Assembly: GCA_018105865.1 (NCBI GenBank)
Contig: CM030865.1
Coordinates: forward strand, 10,257,513-10,321,512
Length of the DNA stretch: 64,000 nt
Reading direction: 5' to 3'
Origin: Metaphire vulgaris
Taxonomy: Eukaryota > Annelida > Clitellata > Crassiclitellata > Megascolecidae
The notes beneath the pieces were generated by a model. The model saw only the letters and a list, made by a program, of their open reading frames with translations, made no database searches and was not told the origin of the DNA. Made by a program: the position numbers and the translations under genes. Each line of letters opens with the position of its first letter. Position 1 is the first letter of the stretch. Below, one piece after another: positions 1 through 12,299 of the stretch.

Positions 1-69
<69 letters not shown>

Positions 70-80
70 TATTATTATTA
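1..80. repeat. (ATT)n microsatellite
   Basis: Near-perfect ATT trinucleotide array at the window edge; it probably continues outside. Nothing coding. Confidence 0.95.
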
Positions 81-349
81 AGGGCAGAGACGTGGGCGAT
101 GACATCAGAGCTCAACAGGAGATTAGATGCATGCCATCCGTGGTGCTTGCGTCGAATCCTGCGTCTCTCGTATACAAAGACCTGGAAAAGACCGGCGGGT
201 ATAGGCCTTGGATAACCTGGACAAGAACATTCAAGTAAGACCTAACCCCACACCCAACATTGACCTTGCCACGGCGTGGAAGCGGGCGCAGGACAGACAA
301 TTATGGCTCGCACTCTGGAAACAGCGACGCCCAATTAGTGGGCAAGATA

Positions 350-460
350 AGAAGAAGAAGAAAAAAGGAAGAAGAAGAAGAAGAAGAAGAAGAAGAAGAA
401 GAAGAAGAAGAAGAAGAAGAAGAAGAAGAAGAAGAAGAAGAAGAAGAAGAAGAAGAAGGA
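350..460. repeat. (GAA)n microsatellite
   Basis: AAG/GAA trinucleotide array. It creates long apparent poly-Arg, poly-Glu and poly-Leu reading frames on both strands, which are artefacts of the repeat. Confidence 0.95.
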
Positions 461-540
461 AAAATTGGTTAGAAGAAGAAATAAAAATAATGAAGTTATT
501 GCAAGACATTTTCACAAAGCTACATTTTATGCCCGGGAAA

Positions 541-1060
541 TCCTAAATTTTCATCGCTGCGTCGTCTAGCGAATGTTGAACATATCTCGTAGCGATAAAT
601 CCGATATATCATCAATTTAGATTTCCATAACAATTTGTAAACAATGACAGACAATGAGACTAATCTAAACCGGATTTCGATAATTGTGATTTTGTTTCCG
701 CAATGCAATTTAGCACTGCATTGACTCAGTTGAGATCAAATCGGAGATTTGCAGATTGTCAGTGCCACACCTTTTTTAGATGAGAAGATTACACGATACA
801 ATTGAGAAATTCCGCTTAACAGTAAGGATAGCCGGTGGCAAGCCCTGGTTGAGAAAGGAGGAGCCAAACACACATACAAACACACATAGACGCCCATCGT
901 CTTTTAGACGGACGCGTCTATAAACAAACGCAACACACACATTAACAGTAAGGCGACGTATAATTTATATTTATGAATCAAAGCAAAAAGCAACTTGCAA
1001 AATGCTATGCTGTATACGCTTCAAATTGTCAGACGGAGGAATAATATATGACAAAATGGA
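541..1060. repeat. Diverged copy of the core-motif repeat family
   Basis: Holds a reverse-strand copy of the family core (TTGAGAAATTCCGCTTAAC near 802-820), a CGTCTAGCGAAT motif near 560 and a CAAAATGCTATG-like segment near 1000. A segment at 841-945 (GGAGGAGCCAAACACACAT, then a GACGCGTC-containing stretch) recurs at about 6,298-6,402. No gene seen. Confidence 0.6.
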
Positions 1061-1067
1061 GACAAAA

Positions 1068-1190
1068 TGGAGGGAGAGAGAGAGAGAGGGAGAGAGAGGG
1101 AGAAAGAGAGAGACAGAGACAGAGACAGAGAGACACAGAGACAGAGAGAGAATCTGAGACAGAGAGACAGAGACAGAGAGAATAACTAGA
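1068..1190. repeat. (GA)n / (GACA)n purine tract
   Basis: Interrupted GA dinucleotide array with GACAGA units. Confidence 0.9.
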
Positions 1191-1214
1191 AGTGTTAACG
1201 AATAATATGAATTA

Positions 1215-1840
1215 CAGGTTTCTTTCTGGCGCCAGGTTAAGATTAATAGTTACTATGAGTTGTTGGATGACCTGCGTATTAGCATTAGACCGTTGCTAAA
1301 ACGCACAGAGCTAAACCTCTCTAATGAAAGACGATGAAAGCAGCCACATGTGACAATGAGGACTAAAATTCCTGTTTCTCAGTTTTCATACTCACTCACA
1401 GAATACATTTCTTATAACTTTTTTATGACATTGGATGACATTTGTTTTTTCTTACTCACTCACAGAATGCATTCTTATAACTTTGTATTACTGTGAATGA
1501 GAATTATTATTGGCTGAAGACGAAAGAAATTATTTAAGACGCTAAAATTCCTCCATAGTCCGTCTCCCTCTCTTCCTCTGACTGATCTCTGGAATGACCT
1601 GGATCTTTTGCGGATTGATTTTGAAGTACCATCGATTGATACCCTTGGATATTAGAACTGGTGCTATAGAAGTGCATAATTATTATTTATTATTATTAAA
1701 AGCCGATTTTATCCAACTTTGACCAACCCATTTTTCGTTGACATCGGAAGAAATTGGCGCCATCTAGCGAGTTGTGACGCATATTAAATGTTTACTCAGT
1801 TTTAAGTTCTCACGAAGAAATGATGCTTATATATTTTAAC
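1215..1840 (+). repeat. Segment duplicated in inverted orientation at about 58.46-58.96 kb
   Basis: The stretch from CTGGCGCCAGGTTAA through CTCACTCACAGAATACATTT to CGCCATCTAGCGAGTTGTGAC reappears as reverse complement at the other end of the window. The later copy starts at the same CTGGCGCCAG palindrome. The match is diverged but continuous. No coding potential seen. Confidence 0.65.
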
Positions 1841-1873
1841 CAAATCCAATTTCAATGTTGGGCTGCTTCTAGC

Positions 1874-2551
1874 GCGGGGTTGTCCAACTGGTGGCCCGCG
1901 GGCCGGATTCGGGCCGCAGAACAGTTTCATCCGGCCCGCCACCGAATTTCCGAAAATCAATTTTAGCCAAAGGACCGGTTATTACCTTTATTCAATCAAT
2001 CAATCAACTTCTATGGCGCCACTATCATAATGCCCGGGGCATCAGCCGATGGCGCACCAAATCCAAATAGCATTAGAGCCAGGTCAAGCCAGAAAATCAG
2101 TCCGAAACGGCGGGAGAGCAATTTAAGGGGGATAAAAGATGTGTTTTAAGGCCAGATCTGAAAGATGATAAGTTATTAGTTATGCGAAGTGATGTTGGTA
2201 GTCAATTCCAGAGCTTAGGGGTGCACACTGAGAAACAACTAGTGCCAATGACTGTGCGAGAGTAAGGAACGACCAATGAGGACTATAGGGTGTTACCAAA
2301 TTGCCTACTTATCCACAAAGCCATAGAACAAGAATAAATAACAAGGTGCAATGCAATGTTTTATTGTGTTCTTTACCTAAAATCCTACATTTACACTTTA
2401 CATCGTTAATTACTTAGAAGTCTTAGAGTCTTAGACTTATAGACTTAGTCTTAGACCAAGGTATTACCGGTACTTGTAATCATGTGCGGCCCCCGACGTT
2501 GGTTTTGTGGTCCAATGCGGCCGCCATCTGATTTGAGTTGGAGACCCCTGT
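1874..2551. mobile_element. hAT-like DNA transposon relic
   Basis: Ends resemble the GGGGTNGTCCAAC / GTTGGAGACCCCTG class: left GGGGTTGTCCAACTGG with GGCCCGCGGGCC just inside, right GAGTTGGAGACCCCTG. Flanking bases TTCTAGCG and TTCTAACT are an imperfect 8-bp target duplication. Non-autonomous; no transposase frame seen. A LINE/SINE 3' end is nested within it. Confidence 0.55.
1990..2345 (-). mobile_element. LINE/SINE 3' end nested in the hAT relic
   Basis: Begins with an (AATC)n tail followed by ACTTCTATGGCGCCACTATC, the reverse complement of a GCGC-rich end as found in CR1/L2-type LINEs and their SINEs. Related ends occur near 17,760-17,845, 57,205-57,300, 61,976-62,065 and 62,730-62,800. 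Confidence 0.5.
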
Positions 2552-2837
2552 TCTAACTTTTTTGAATTCGCGATATTCATTTTCGTAATAAAACACCTTT
2601 ATTAGACGCCGAACATAAAATACACATTTGAGAAATTTCGTTTAACCGCAAGGCTGCATCACCAAGGACCCCAAAGTGAATAAGAATAAGAGGTAAAATG
2701 TGAAGGAGGAAATATCTCGCACAGAATAGCAGCGTTTGAAATACTTAAAGTGGTTGTATTTAGAATATAATATCACAGGGGTATTATGTTTTTACGCATT
2801 TTGTCTAATCGATTGTGAACATATTTACAACTAGCTG

Positions 2838-3800
2838 TAATGTAATGTAATGTGACATTTGTATAGCGCCTCTTCTATCTCTCCTAGCATTGGAGTCGCA
2901 GGGTAAAGTAATGAGACTTTAGCTTTCGCATTGAGCACAGAGCGGGAGTAAGAAGTGATTCCCAAATGGATGGGTTCAAGGCATTCCAGAGAGAGGGTCC
3001 AGTCACTGCAAAAGCCCGACGCTGGGTAAGAGCAGTGCGTGATCTGGGGACATAAACATTCTTCTGATCAGTGGAGCGGAGCAGGCGATGAGCAGTGGAA
3101 GAGAGTGATTTGAAAAGCTGAGTAATGTAAGACGGGGCCTGACCTAGAAGTGCTGCGGAAACAATAATTACTTGTTTGGCTTTTGGGCAGGCCAAAATAT
3201 AGAGAATTGCAATAGTCTAGGCTACTAGCAGTGGCGGCTCCACCGGGGCCAGGGGGCCTGTGCCCCTATTGAGAGCCTGGCCCCAGTGGCCCCCAGTTGG
3301 GACCCTATACTTAATGCTACATACATTAAACAACAAATGGTTGGCTCCCATGATTAGAAGTTGCCCCAACGGCCCCCCCACTTGCCAAATCCTAGAGCCG
3401 CCACTGGCTACTAGCCACAAAAGCACGAACCAAAGATTTGGCTGCAGATAAAGAAAGCGAAGAACGAATAACCCTAATTTGCCTAAGTTGGTAAAAGCAG
3501 GATCAAGAGATTCTAGCAAAGTGCTCTTTGAAGATCAAGTTACTGTCAAAGTAAATACCAAGGTTTTTGATACAATTTAAGAAAGATAGATCGGGAAAGA
3601 GAGAGAGAGTTCAGTAAGTCATAATCAATTTTTGAGTGCAGATGTTTAGTACCGAGCCAGATAAGTTGAGTTTTATCAGGGTTCAGTCGAAGTCTATTGG
3701 AAAACATCCAATCCCGAAGAGTTGGAATTACATTGTCTACTGATTGAGTGAGCTCAGTATAAGAAGAGTATCCGGGCGTTCTCCGCCGACCCTCAGAGCC
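2838..3800 (-). pseudogene. CR1/L2-like LINE reverse-transcriptase remnant
   Basis: Reading right to left, conceptual translation gives RT-like pieces: WMFSNRLRLNPDKTQLIWLGT (about 3,640-3,710), then VRAFVASSLDYCNSLYFGLPK across 3,160-3,430 once the MITE at 3,229-3,406 is skipped, then RRAFAVTGPSLWNALNPSIW (about 2,960-3,020). These match the C-terminal part of CR1/L2/Jockey-type polyproteins (NPDKT, LDYCNSL, GPSLWNAL). The 3' end runs into GGCGCTATACAAATGT plus an (ATTAC)n tail at 2,838-2,875. Frameshifts, an internal deletion and stops show it is dead. Confidence 0.75.
3229..3406. mobile_element. hAT MITE, CAGTGGCGGCTC family
   Basis: Terminal inverted repeats CAGTGGCGGCTC / GAGCCGCCACTG and a perfect 8-bp target duplication GCTACTAG (3,221-3,228 and 3,407-3,414). 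It sits inside the LINE remnant, and removing it restores the VRAFVASSLDYCNSL reading. Sister copies lie at 37.5, 38.7, 53.6, 54.2 and 63.0 kb. Confidence 0.9.
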
Positions 3801-3937
3801 TCGGCGCTTAGCTATAGTCCAAAAGACTTAATCGCATACTTCCTCTCAAAATTATTGCACCAAAAGTTTTTTAATCATGCAATGGACTCCAATTTTGTTT
3901 AATTTTTGAACCTTTCCCTGAACATTAGGGACATTTG

Positions 3938-4053
<116 letters not shown>

Positions 4054-4139
4054 CAATCTCCTTTCTACTATTCCAGTGGAGTTTTGACATCACCACATTC
4101 CAACCCTCATTGAATTTTAACAGATAGATAGGGTTTATG

Positions 4140-6060
4140 ATACAATTTCGGAAAAATTCCGAAATGAAGCATCAAGAATTAGAAAACTCAAACGCCCTAT
4201 AGGCCATAAACGAATGTTTGTCACTCAGCTGCAAAGATGATCAGTATGTTGATATTCTCTTGTCCATTACAGATAACGGAGCTGAAAATTCACGCTCATT
4301 TTATGCATTAATTAAGCCGCAGACACTTATCTGGCATAGCATTTTGCAGTTTGAACTTCTACAAAGGCATCTGAAACGAACCGTGAACCTGGCGGTAAAG
4401 CGGAATTTCTCAAATGTATATATTAATATCCCCGCGTTTAAAAGGTGTGGTCCTGACGACAACGCATAATGCTGATTTGATGGCGTCCGAATCAATCCAG
4501 TGTCGAAAGTGCATTCCTGAAACAAAACTTAGATTATAATCAGTATTGCAAATATGGCATCAGGCTGCGATTTCTAGAGAGTTTCTGTGTTTAGGAGGTA
4601 AATTACCGCAAATGAAACGTATGTTTTTTTTCTGACCTGCAGTCATAATACTGGCGACGGAAATACCAAAGCACTTTGCGTTTAATTTAACAATGACATT
4701 GCTACAATTTGTATTTTGTTTTTGCTCTTCTCATAGACGAATTCCGTCAAACGGTAACACAAATAAAAAGACTGCAGATGGAAAACAAGAAGCGGATTAC
4801 TGTTTGCACTAGAGAAAAAAATAGGATCCACAATATTACTGTAACAAAATATGATGGATTCACAGCAGTTAAAATGTCAAAAATGCTGACTCTTTGCTCT
4901 ATTTCCAAACTTATGACCAAGACTGTAAAAATAAAATTGATAAGAGCGTCTCGTTGTTTTTAAATTGTAGCAAATGATAAGCGATTGAATTTCGGCATCT
5001 ATTTCTTCTTCTTACCAATTCTTTCTTCGTCCGTTTTTAGTGCGAATCGTTCTCGGTTCTAATGATCTAATCAATGGAAACCAAAGCCAGTTTGTTTGCA
5101 TTGTTTCGATGCCTGATCCTTGCCTGCTCTCTTCAATGTAAAGTATTTTTTCTTAATTTAACAGCAGAAACATGTCTGCCATCGCAGTTTGCAGTATTTG
5201 AAGTTCTACCATCTGCGTATCTGACCTAGCGGTTAAGCGGAATTTCTCAAATGTATATTTTAATGTTCACGCGTTAAAAAGGTGTGGTCCTGACTACATC
5301 GCATATTACTGATTTGATGGCGTCTGAATCAATCCAGTGCTAAAAGTGCATTGCAGAAACAAAACTTTAATTAATAAAATTCGAGTTTTGTTTCCGCAGG
5401 AGTTTGAGCGCCATTGTACACGTCGATGATCCTCTAATCGCACCGCTGCAGTACTGTAGATGTCCGTTCAATTAATAAGTAGGCGTTTGTGCATCTTATA
5501 GTTCCTGAATATTTCCTTATAAAGGTTATTACCAAAGCAGGATACCACCTTGCCTGCTCTCTTCAATGTGTCTCCAAATTCTTGATGTGTCTTGCCATCT
5601 CTTTTCCGTAGTGGGATCATCACCCCGGGTCTTGTATGCGAGATATTTTCACTTGATTTACCGACAGAAATATCTCCGCCCTTGCATCTTACCTATTATC
5701 CTCATCTTTCGTCGATACAAATGTTTTACATCTTGCATCTTATTGCAATTGCTTGAAACATGTTTTCCATAAACCTAGCGGTTAAGCAGAATTTCTCAAA
5801 TGTGTATCTTATGTTTGGCGTCTAATTAAGGTGTTTTATGGAAGACAAACGAATATCGCAGAATCAACGCGTGCGTAAAAGTAAATCGCTAAAACCGAAT
5901 TTACTAGAATCGACTGAATTCCTTTTAATTAAAACAAGACATTTTTCAATATTCATTTAGCATAGTATCGCACTCAATCGCAGCGAGGCGCCACGTTCGC
6001 AGTCTCTCTTTCCGATCGGCAAACAAGCGCAAGTGGTAATTCGCCTAATATTTCTTTTTG
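4140..6060. repeat. Clustered copies of the core-motif repeat family
   Basis: Three plus-orientation cores (about 4,392-4,416, 5,229-5,252, 5,779-5,802), each CGGTTAAGCGGAATTTCTC or close. Two subtypes follow the core: one continues to a GCGTTTAAAAGGTGTGGTCC / TTGATGGCGTCTGAATCAAT block, the other to TTTGGCGTCTAAT...AAGGTGTTTT. Ahead of some copies is a block resembling CATAGCATTTTGCAGTTTGA. No exon or conserved protein frame recognised. Confidence 0.7.
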
Positions 6061-6297
6061 TTATCATAACTGTTTATTTCGAAGAATCTGGACAACAATG
6101 TACGCTTTATAATTGCCTAAAATGACAGTAGAATACAGGGTTCAACTATTCGCCAGCTGACGCTAAACGTTGTTGCCAAAATGCACGTAGATTTGGAGAC
6201 CGAGTATTGCACACCGTTTGTTGACAAGCTCTCGCGCTCATTCATATAAGCACGTCCTTCGCCAAACTTTCCATCGAACTCCGCCATAGCGGTGCCC

Positions 6298-6402
6298 TGA
6301 TTGAGAAAGGAGGAGCCAAACACACACATACAGACACACACAGACGCCCATCGTCTTTGAGACGGACGCGTCTATAAACAAACACAACACACACAACATT
6401 TC
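6298..6402. repeat. Second copy of the GGAGGAGCCAAACACACA / GACGCGTC segment
   Basis: Near-identical to 841-945, same strand. Includes an AC-rich stretch and GACGGACGCGTCTATAAAC. Neighbouring sequence (6.4-7.0 kb) is diverged repeat with no gene seen. Confidence 0.7.
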
Positions 6403-7814
6403 GATCGTGCTGAGCTTTTGCTCATATTCCGAAAGCGATCGAATACTGCTGAGCCTAGCTCTGCGCTAAGTCCAAGGGCAAACTCCGCCGTCAGAGTTTC
6501 ATAGCGAGGCTATTGCACTAAATACAAGGCTTCGGCATCTTGGAGCAATAGACAGATTCATCATTACAAACAATGGCTTTTGCCAATCTTAGCAACAGGT
6601 AGTTGCCGCAAAATGTTTCATCTTGCGTTAGGTAGATCTCAAAATTGATCAGAATAAGCCATATCAGTGTTCTAATGTGACTTTTGTTTGCTTTAGAAGA
6701 CTGTGTGGCAGTCAGGTTTGTACGAACAATTTTGTTGTGACTTCTTAAGAGTGTTCTATGACCGAATTCTAAAGATAAAACCATTCCTACTGTATCTCCT
6801 AACGTGGCAACTACTAACGTCAATAACATGTCAATAGCGGAACACAGTATGTAGTAGACAGGAAAATATCAAAGATCGTATCGTTGCGAAAGACATTCGT
6901 CTGGTTAACGATTAGGTGTTGTGTTTCCGAATTCTTGATGCTTCTTATCAGAATTTGTCCGAAATAGATTTCCTCCTTTGCTCTTCTGTGAGAGATCTTT
7001 TCTAGAGATGGCAAATAAATATTTATTCATATTCATTCTAACGAATATTGGGCTCCAATGAATATTAACGACTAAGACTGATTAAAATATTCGTTACTTT
7101 CTAACGATTTGCAATGCCGCTTATAGTTTCGAGACTACGAGCATTGGATTGCTTGTTGGCTGTTGCTGTTCCCGGAACTTCCCACCGCAAACCCGCGTTA
7201 TTCCGATTGGCCGCCAGGAGATGAGGAGACGTAACAACCAACGGCCAGAAGCTGTTCCAGTCCCCCACCCATATGCTAGCTGGCATGCATCTCCATTATC
7301 TACTATATACTGGATAAATAATTAATTTAACGACTTGGCAACTAGCCAAATCTAACGATTAACGATTCAGGCTGAATTATTCACTATTCACACAGTTTAA
7401 ATATAGTCAATATTAAATATAGTCAACGGCATTGCATCCATTTAGATTACGTACTGCAAGTTTATTCTTTTGCGTGCAGCGTGTTAATAGTGATAGATTC
7501 GATTAGTGTAAAAACTTAGATTCTGATATCTGCCAGGAGTCGGTTGTCAGCAAAACTGTTCAAATGGTCATATTTTTGAATCAGAATTATAAACTGCTGT
7601 GAGAGCATTCTCATATAGGCCTAGGCCTATGTTTATGCTGCTTAACACTCACTTTTATGGCATTTCAGTTAAAATGACCTAATTAACAATTGTTTGTACT
7701 TAACAGTTTTTCTTCTTTTTAAATTATAGTTGTGGACTCCGCATGATACTTAATTAAATTTTATTGTGCCTGTTAGAATAAACCAACAACTGCATCGCAA
7801 TGCTATAAACCTAG

Positions 7815-7885
7815 TAGCCTATTGTGCTGACCAGGGCGCTATAGAAATCCACGAGATTTTACTTTACTTTTTTACTTTACCTGGG
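7815..7885 (+). mobile_element. LINE/SINE 3' tail with (TTTAC)n
   Basis: GCGCTATAGAAATCCACGAG followed by a TTTTACTTTAC-type tail, nested in the surrounding hAT element. Similar tails end the fragments near 16,280-16,350 and 40,310-40,345. Confidence 0.5.
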
Positions 7886-7949
7886 CACATGTAAACCATA
7901 CTACCGTAGCATATCTCTCTATTCTATATTCATTTCTATAAGGTCGCAT

Positions 7950-8123
7950 CAGGCTTGGAGTTGCCGGAGGGGTTGGGAGGGGGGTTGAACCCCCCAGCTA
8001 ACTTTGCAATCCTCCCAAAAATCGCATTTCTAGTACATGCAGTTTCTGTCATGCATTAAATTTCAGTCCTCAACCAACCCCACCCACCTCCTACCCCTCT
8101 CAAATTTCACAACTCCAACACTG
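7950..8123. mobile_element. hAT MITE, TTGGAGTTG family
   Basis: Starts CAGGCTTGGAGTTGCCGGAG and ends in the inverted counterpart CAACTCCAACACTG. Perfect 8-bp target duplication GGTCGCAT (7,942-7,949 and 8,124-8,131). A second copy is at 53,235-53,397. Confidence 0.9.
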
Positions 8124-8399
8124 GGTCGCATTAAACAGCTCAAGATCCCTGCACGAATGGCGAGTTGAAAAATCTTATTATATCAATGTCATCATTAAGT
8201 CGGTGGGTGACAAAAGCCCGTCTGAATGCTAGGTTTAGTAGGTACCAGCCAATGACGCGTGCCAACGAGCAGAGTAACGTTTAACGTCTACTGAATATTT
8301 TCTAATGAATAATTTCTAACGAATATTATCTAACGAATATCTGAAATGAATATATTCATAGTAACGAATATTCATTTCTAACGATATTTGCCATCTCTA

Positions 8400-9140
8400 A
8401 TCTTTTCTCTTGATTTAACGACAGAGATCTCCGCCCTAACATTTTTGCCTCTTATTATAATTGCTTTTGAGTGAGGCTATCACTCACCTAGCGGTTAAGC
8501 GGAGTTTCTCAGATGTATGTTTTATGTTTGGCGTTTAATAAAGGTGTTCACGGGATGAACACGAATATCGCGAAATCAAAGTGTTCGTAGAAGTAAATCG
8601 CTGAAATAGCATTTGCTTGAATCAAGTGACTTTAGTAAAGGTAAAAGGAAACATTGTCAGTATTCATTTAATTCTCTACACAACTTTAAATTCAAAGACT
8701 TCTTGATGCCCGTAACAAGACTAGACCAAGATTCGCTAGATGGCGGACCAATTAATTCAATTTCAATATAACGCTTTGAACGTGGTTTTGTGAGTGCGCG
8801 CGTCCGCGTGCCTGTGTGTGTGGATGTATGTTTGTGTGTTGCTGTGTGCAATTTTGTTTGTAGCCCTATAATTCGGGGAAGAGAAAAGTGCAAAATACCA
8901 TGGCAGGAGTATTTCTGAAGCTGAACCAAAGATAAAATAGAATCGAAATGACAAAGTGAACGCCTGTTGCTTCGTGATCAACGAAAATGTGGTCGATCAA
9001 GTGAAGTGACTGTAGAAAAGGAAGAGACTACTTAGGCAGCAGACTCATAAGAAGCCTCCACGTGATCCTGTCGATAAATATCCCTGCAAATGGAGAAAAC
9101 TCCTAACCATGAGCTCTGGAAATGGGAGTAAGACAAGGCA
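8400..9140. repeat. Core-motif repeat copy and flanking repeat sequence
   Basis: Core GCGGTTAAGCGGAGTTTCTC at about 8,491-8,510, followed by TTTGGCGTTTAATAAAGGTG and an inverted TTCGCTAGATGGCGG near 8,730. A GT-rich microsatellite lies at 8,790-8,850. No gene seen. Confidence 0.6.
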
Positions 9141-9809
9141 GTTTTTAATCTAGGCCGTTTGGAGGGAAATTGCCCTTTTCGCCCCGGACAGAGAGAAAGA
9201 CAGAGACAGAGAGATACAGGGTCGTCAATGGCAGATGAGTGGCAGCAACTGTGTCTGCCACAGTGACGTCCACACCAGGCAGCGTCCGACTTACCAAGAT
9301 ATCATGGTCCGGTCTCTTTCCATATTTCCATCTTTCCATGTCGCAAGAGCCGATGGATGCACTTTTAACACTGGATTGATTCAGACGCCATCAAATCAGT
9401 GATATGTCGTATCGTCAGAACCACACCTTTTTAACGCGTGAACGTTAAAATATAGATTTGAGAAATTCCCCTTTACCGCGAGGTGTTGATTTCGACAGGT
9501 AATAGATTTGGAGAAGTGCAAATTGCAAAATGCTATGGCAGATATGTTTCCGCTGTTAAATTAAGAGAAAATACTTTACAGTGAAGAGAAGAGGCGAACA
9601 TCCATTTTGAAAGATAGGTTTACTTATTGAAGACAACAAAGTGAAAACATGAACGCCTCTCGTGCAGATAAAGCATCGTCTTTTGGAAGGATGCCATTTG
9701 TTAGATGCAAAGTGCTTTGATATTTCCGTGACAGCAGGTCAGACAAACCTTCTCTCCATTTGCGGTAATTTCCCTCTTTGTAATGTTTAACATTTAACTT
9801 ATACATTAA

Positions 9810-9945
9810 ACTTCATCCAAATGACCAGAGCAGCAAGAGACAGACAGAAGTGGAAGGAACTCATTCAGACCCATCGTCCAACCCAATAGGGAAAGACGGA
9901 AGGAAAGAAAGAAGAATAGAAAGAAGAAGAAGAAGAAGAATGTTT
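9810..9945 (+). mobile_element. LINE 3' end fragment
   Basis: Encodes the terminal piece TRAARDRQKWKELIQTHRPT followed by a stop and a GGAAAGAAAGAAGAA-rich tail. This is the same 3' end as the insertion at 14,450-14,944. It is also present in copy B (22,510-22,640), so it predates the duplication. Confidence 0.7.
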
Positions 9946-10004
9946 AAAAGGTTGAAGCCCTGTGCAACCTAGTCTTCGGCTTTGTTCTCTCTAAAGTAGA
10001 TCAA

Positions 10005-10205
10005 TATGGCCCTTTCGTTGTAGTAGGGACGGGACTATCGAGCATAAGGTCACGGGTTCGAAACCCGCAGGAGTCTTGAGGTCGTCTTGGCCTTACTCGC
10101 TAGAGGGCTGTAGTGAAATTAGGAGCAGTGTTAAGCTGCGAGATAGAGCGTTATGAGATAATAAGCCATTAATCTGCTGTAGGTTGCCATTATTTTCTCC
10201 AGACG
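10005..10205 (+). mobile_element. tRNA-derived SINE
   Basis: Contains a perfect RNA polymerase III B box, GGTTCGAAACC, at 10,055-10,065 inside a tRNA-like TCACGGGTTCGAAACCCGCA stem-loop, followed by a SINE body (GTTAAGCTGCGAG ... TAGGTTGCCATTATTTTC). It lacks a convincing tRNA cloverleaf and recurs in copy B and in part at 52.3 kb. Confidence 0.65.
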
Positions 10206-11329
10206 CGGGTTTTTTTCCTGAAAATGCAGGAAAAAGTATACAGAAAATCAGTAATTCATAAAGGTCAAATTAGGGCAGCGGTAAGCTGATCGGATAAAAC
10301 GTCGTATGTATAAAAGCCATTAATCTCTAGTAGGTTCTCACCATTTTCTCCAAATGCACGTTGTTTTCTGCCAAAATGTAAGAAAAACATGTGTAGGAAA
10401 GCATACATTTTCTTTCTCGGCCGTTTCCGGGGAAAATTGCCCTTTTCCTTCCATGAAATTTCAAATTCCTTCCCGGAAATTTTGGAATACTACATGGACT
10501 AACAGCGGCCCCTAGCAGAATTCCCCCCGGCTTTGTCAGTTTTTTCCCCGGACTTTTCAGTTCTTCTTCGGAGTTCAGGAGTCTAGATTAAACACTGCCC
10601 GCGACAACCTCAAAGACTTTTATGTGTCCCGCTACATGAAATCAGTTTGACACCCCTGATCCACTTCTGGATAATACTGTTCTTACTCTTACTCTATGAT
10701 GTTCAGCGCCAGATGGCAACAATTAGCAAGGGATAAGACTTCGACCCCGACTAATCGAAAGGACAGTTTATACAGGAACCAAGGAGGATTCGCGTAGCAT
10801 GAAGACAGAGATTCAAGTAGATTACAGACCATGACTGACCCCATAGAAGAGTCGCCGAGTATATCCTAAGGAGCAAAGACTGAAATCAATAAAACCAAAC
10901 ATCTGGTCAACATTCGCCGATTGTGTTTTATACTTACGCTATTTTAGATAATCCAATACCCAAATGCCGTTATACTTAGACATACATAGTGTTTGATACA
11001 GACGCATCTTTAAACAGGCACAACACACGCACACAGTCGTGTCATTATGCTAACATTGCCCATACTATATATGCACCGAAGATTCAATGAAAAGCGACAT
11101 CAATGACACTCGAGATGCTTTCACTGTTCGTAGAACTGTTTCGTTAACGGAGGGGATTGACCTGGCTGAAAGGAAGTAGGATTTCTTAGCTGAGAGGCAC
11201 AATTCAATGCAACAATTTAAAACGATGAAAATTAATCAGATATACCGTTTCAGTCGCAGATACTCCAGTGATAAGAACTACATATAATTATGGCTAAACA
11301 CGTGTGATAGGCAAATACATGTAGCATCG

Positions 11330-11409
11330 TTAACCCCTTAACTGGGGATCCCGGATATATCCGTCCATTTTACATTGAGTTACAGTTAAATACACGGTAA
11401 AGGGGTTAA
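11330..11409. mobile_element. 80-bp TTAA-target MITE, copy 1
   Basis: Ends TTAACCCCTTAACTGG and an inverted (one base changed) counterpart ending GGGGTTAA, with an internal palindrome CGGATATATCCG. The duplicate region at about 23,635-23,650 reads CATCGTTAATGTGCAAC with nothing inserted, so this is a clean insertion at a single TTAA. TTAA targeting is characteristic of the piggyBac superfamily. Confidence 0.9.
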
Positions 11410-11541
11410 TGTGCAACTTTTTGAAGTTTTTGTTTCTTCTATTAAGTGTATTTAGGCCCATAGAGTTTTACTGTTACAAACCACAAACAACTTGTACTAC
11501 TAAACCAAAACTAGTTGATGAATAAAATAGTAGTCAACTAA

Positions 11542-11720
11542 GCCAGTGGCGTAGCGAGCACTCCTGCCGCCCATGGCTCCTGCCAAATCCGCCTCCCCAA
11601 ATTCACTCTTATTACACCTGACACGCCAAAAAAGGTCCCTTCCAAAATCTGTCGCCCCCTCAAGTGCGCCGCCCATGGCTAGAGCCATAGTAGCCATTGG
11701 GACGCTAGGCTTTTGAACTC
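11542..11720. mobile_element. Probable hAT MITE relic (CAGTGGCGTAGCG end)
   Basis: Begins CAGTGGCGTAGCGAGCACTC; the right end near GGGACGCTAGGC is diverged. Also present in copy B at about 23,780-23,950, so it predates the duplication. No target duplication identified. Confidence 0.4.
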
Positions 11721-12299
11721 AGCAAGTTAGCTGCACAAATACTAGACAATGAAGAATTATTTCTGTGCATTCATTGTGCAAGAACAAAACAGAAGCTACT
11801 AGCAATATGTTACTAAGAAATAAGATCACCATATTGCCAGCCACTGTTGCACATAGGCCTAGTTACTCACTGTCTGTGTCAGCAGTGCTGCATTGCAAAC
11901 AATGAATGACTTCAACGCGTTTCAAGTGGTCAGGACAGATATGTTTGCTACAGCGGCTGCAGACTGTCCTCACGTTTATGAAATTTCTGTCCTTGTGCGG
12001 ACAGTAATAGCACCACTTTCGTTTGACAAATTGACAGCTTCGAGTCTTGTTACCATTACTGGGACAGGTTTCGGAAGCATAGTGCCGTCACTTATTCGCA
12101 GTTTATTTACATCTATGGAACTGCAGCAACAATCGATGTACACCACCATACAAGGTACATGCCAGAGTAGAAATAGATGAAAGCGTATGGATTGCTTACT
12201 TAATCTCGCTTAGATTTTTGAAAAACAGTTCATGCGGGGTCCGTCCGGACCCTCCCTTGGTGCTTGACGGGTTAATAATAATTATAGATTTAAATAAAT

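Larger units (their letters stand above)
7003..8399. mobile_element. hAT element, TAGAGATGGC family
   Basis: Ends are TAGAGATGGCAAATA and TATTTGCCATCTCTA, flanked by a perfect 8-bp duplication ATCTTTTC (6,995-7,002 and 8,400-8,407). The sequence at about 19,485-19,500 (CTAGATCTTTTCTCTTGATT) shows a related uninterrupted site. Sub-terminal AACGAATATT repeats occur at both ends. No transposase frame seen. A second hAT MITE is nested at 7,950-8,123. Confidence 0.85.

Noticed and set aside
208..546. Long frames encoding poly-Arg/poly-Glu/poly-Leu
   Set aside because: Produced entirely by the GAA microsatellite in all frames.
9624..9806. 60-residue frame conserved at 22,326-22,508
   Set aside because: Conserved only because the whole 7-kb segment is duplicated; it lies in the repeat family and overlaps a LINE fragment.
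10005..10100. tRNA gene
   Set aside because: B box is perfect but the acceptor and anticodon stems do not form and the sequence continues into a SINE body.
11893..12180. 95-residue frame as a gene
   Set aside because: The duplicate copy near 24.14-24.42 kb breaks the frame and contains a hairpin insertion; no domain or splice context.
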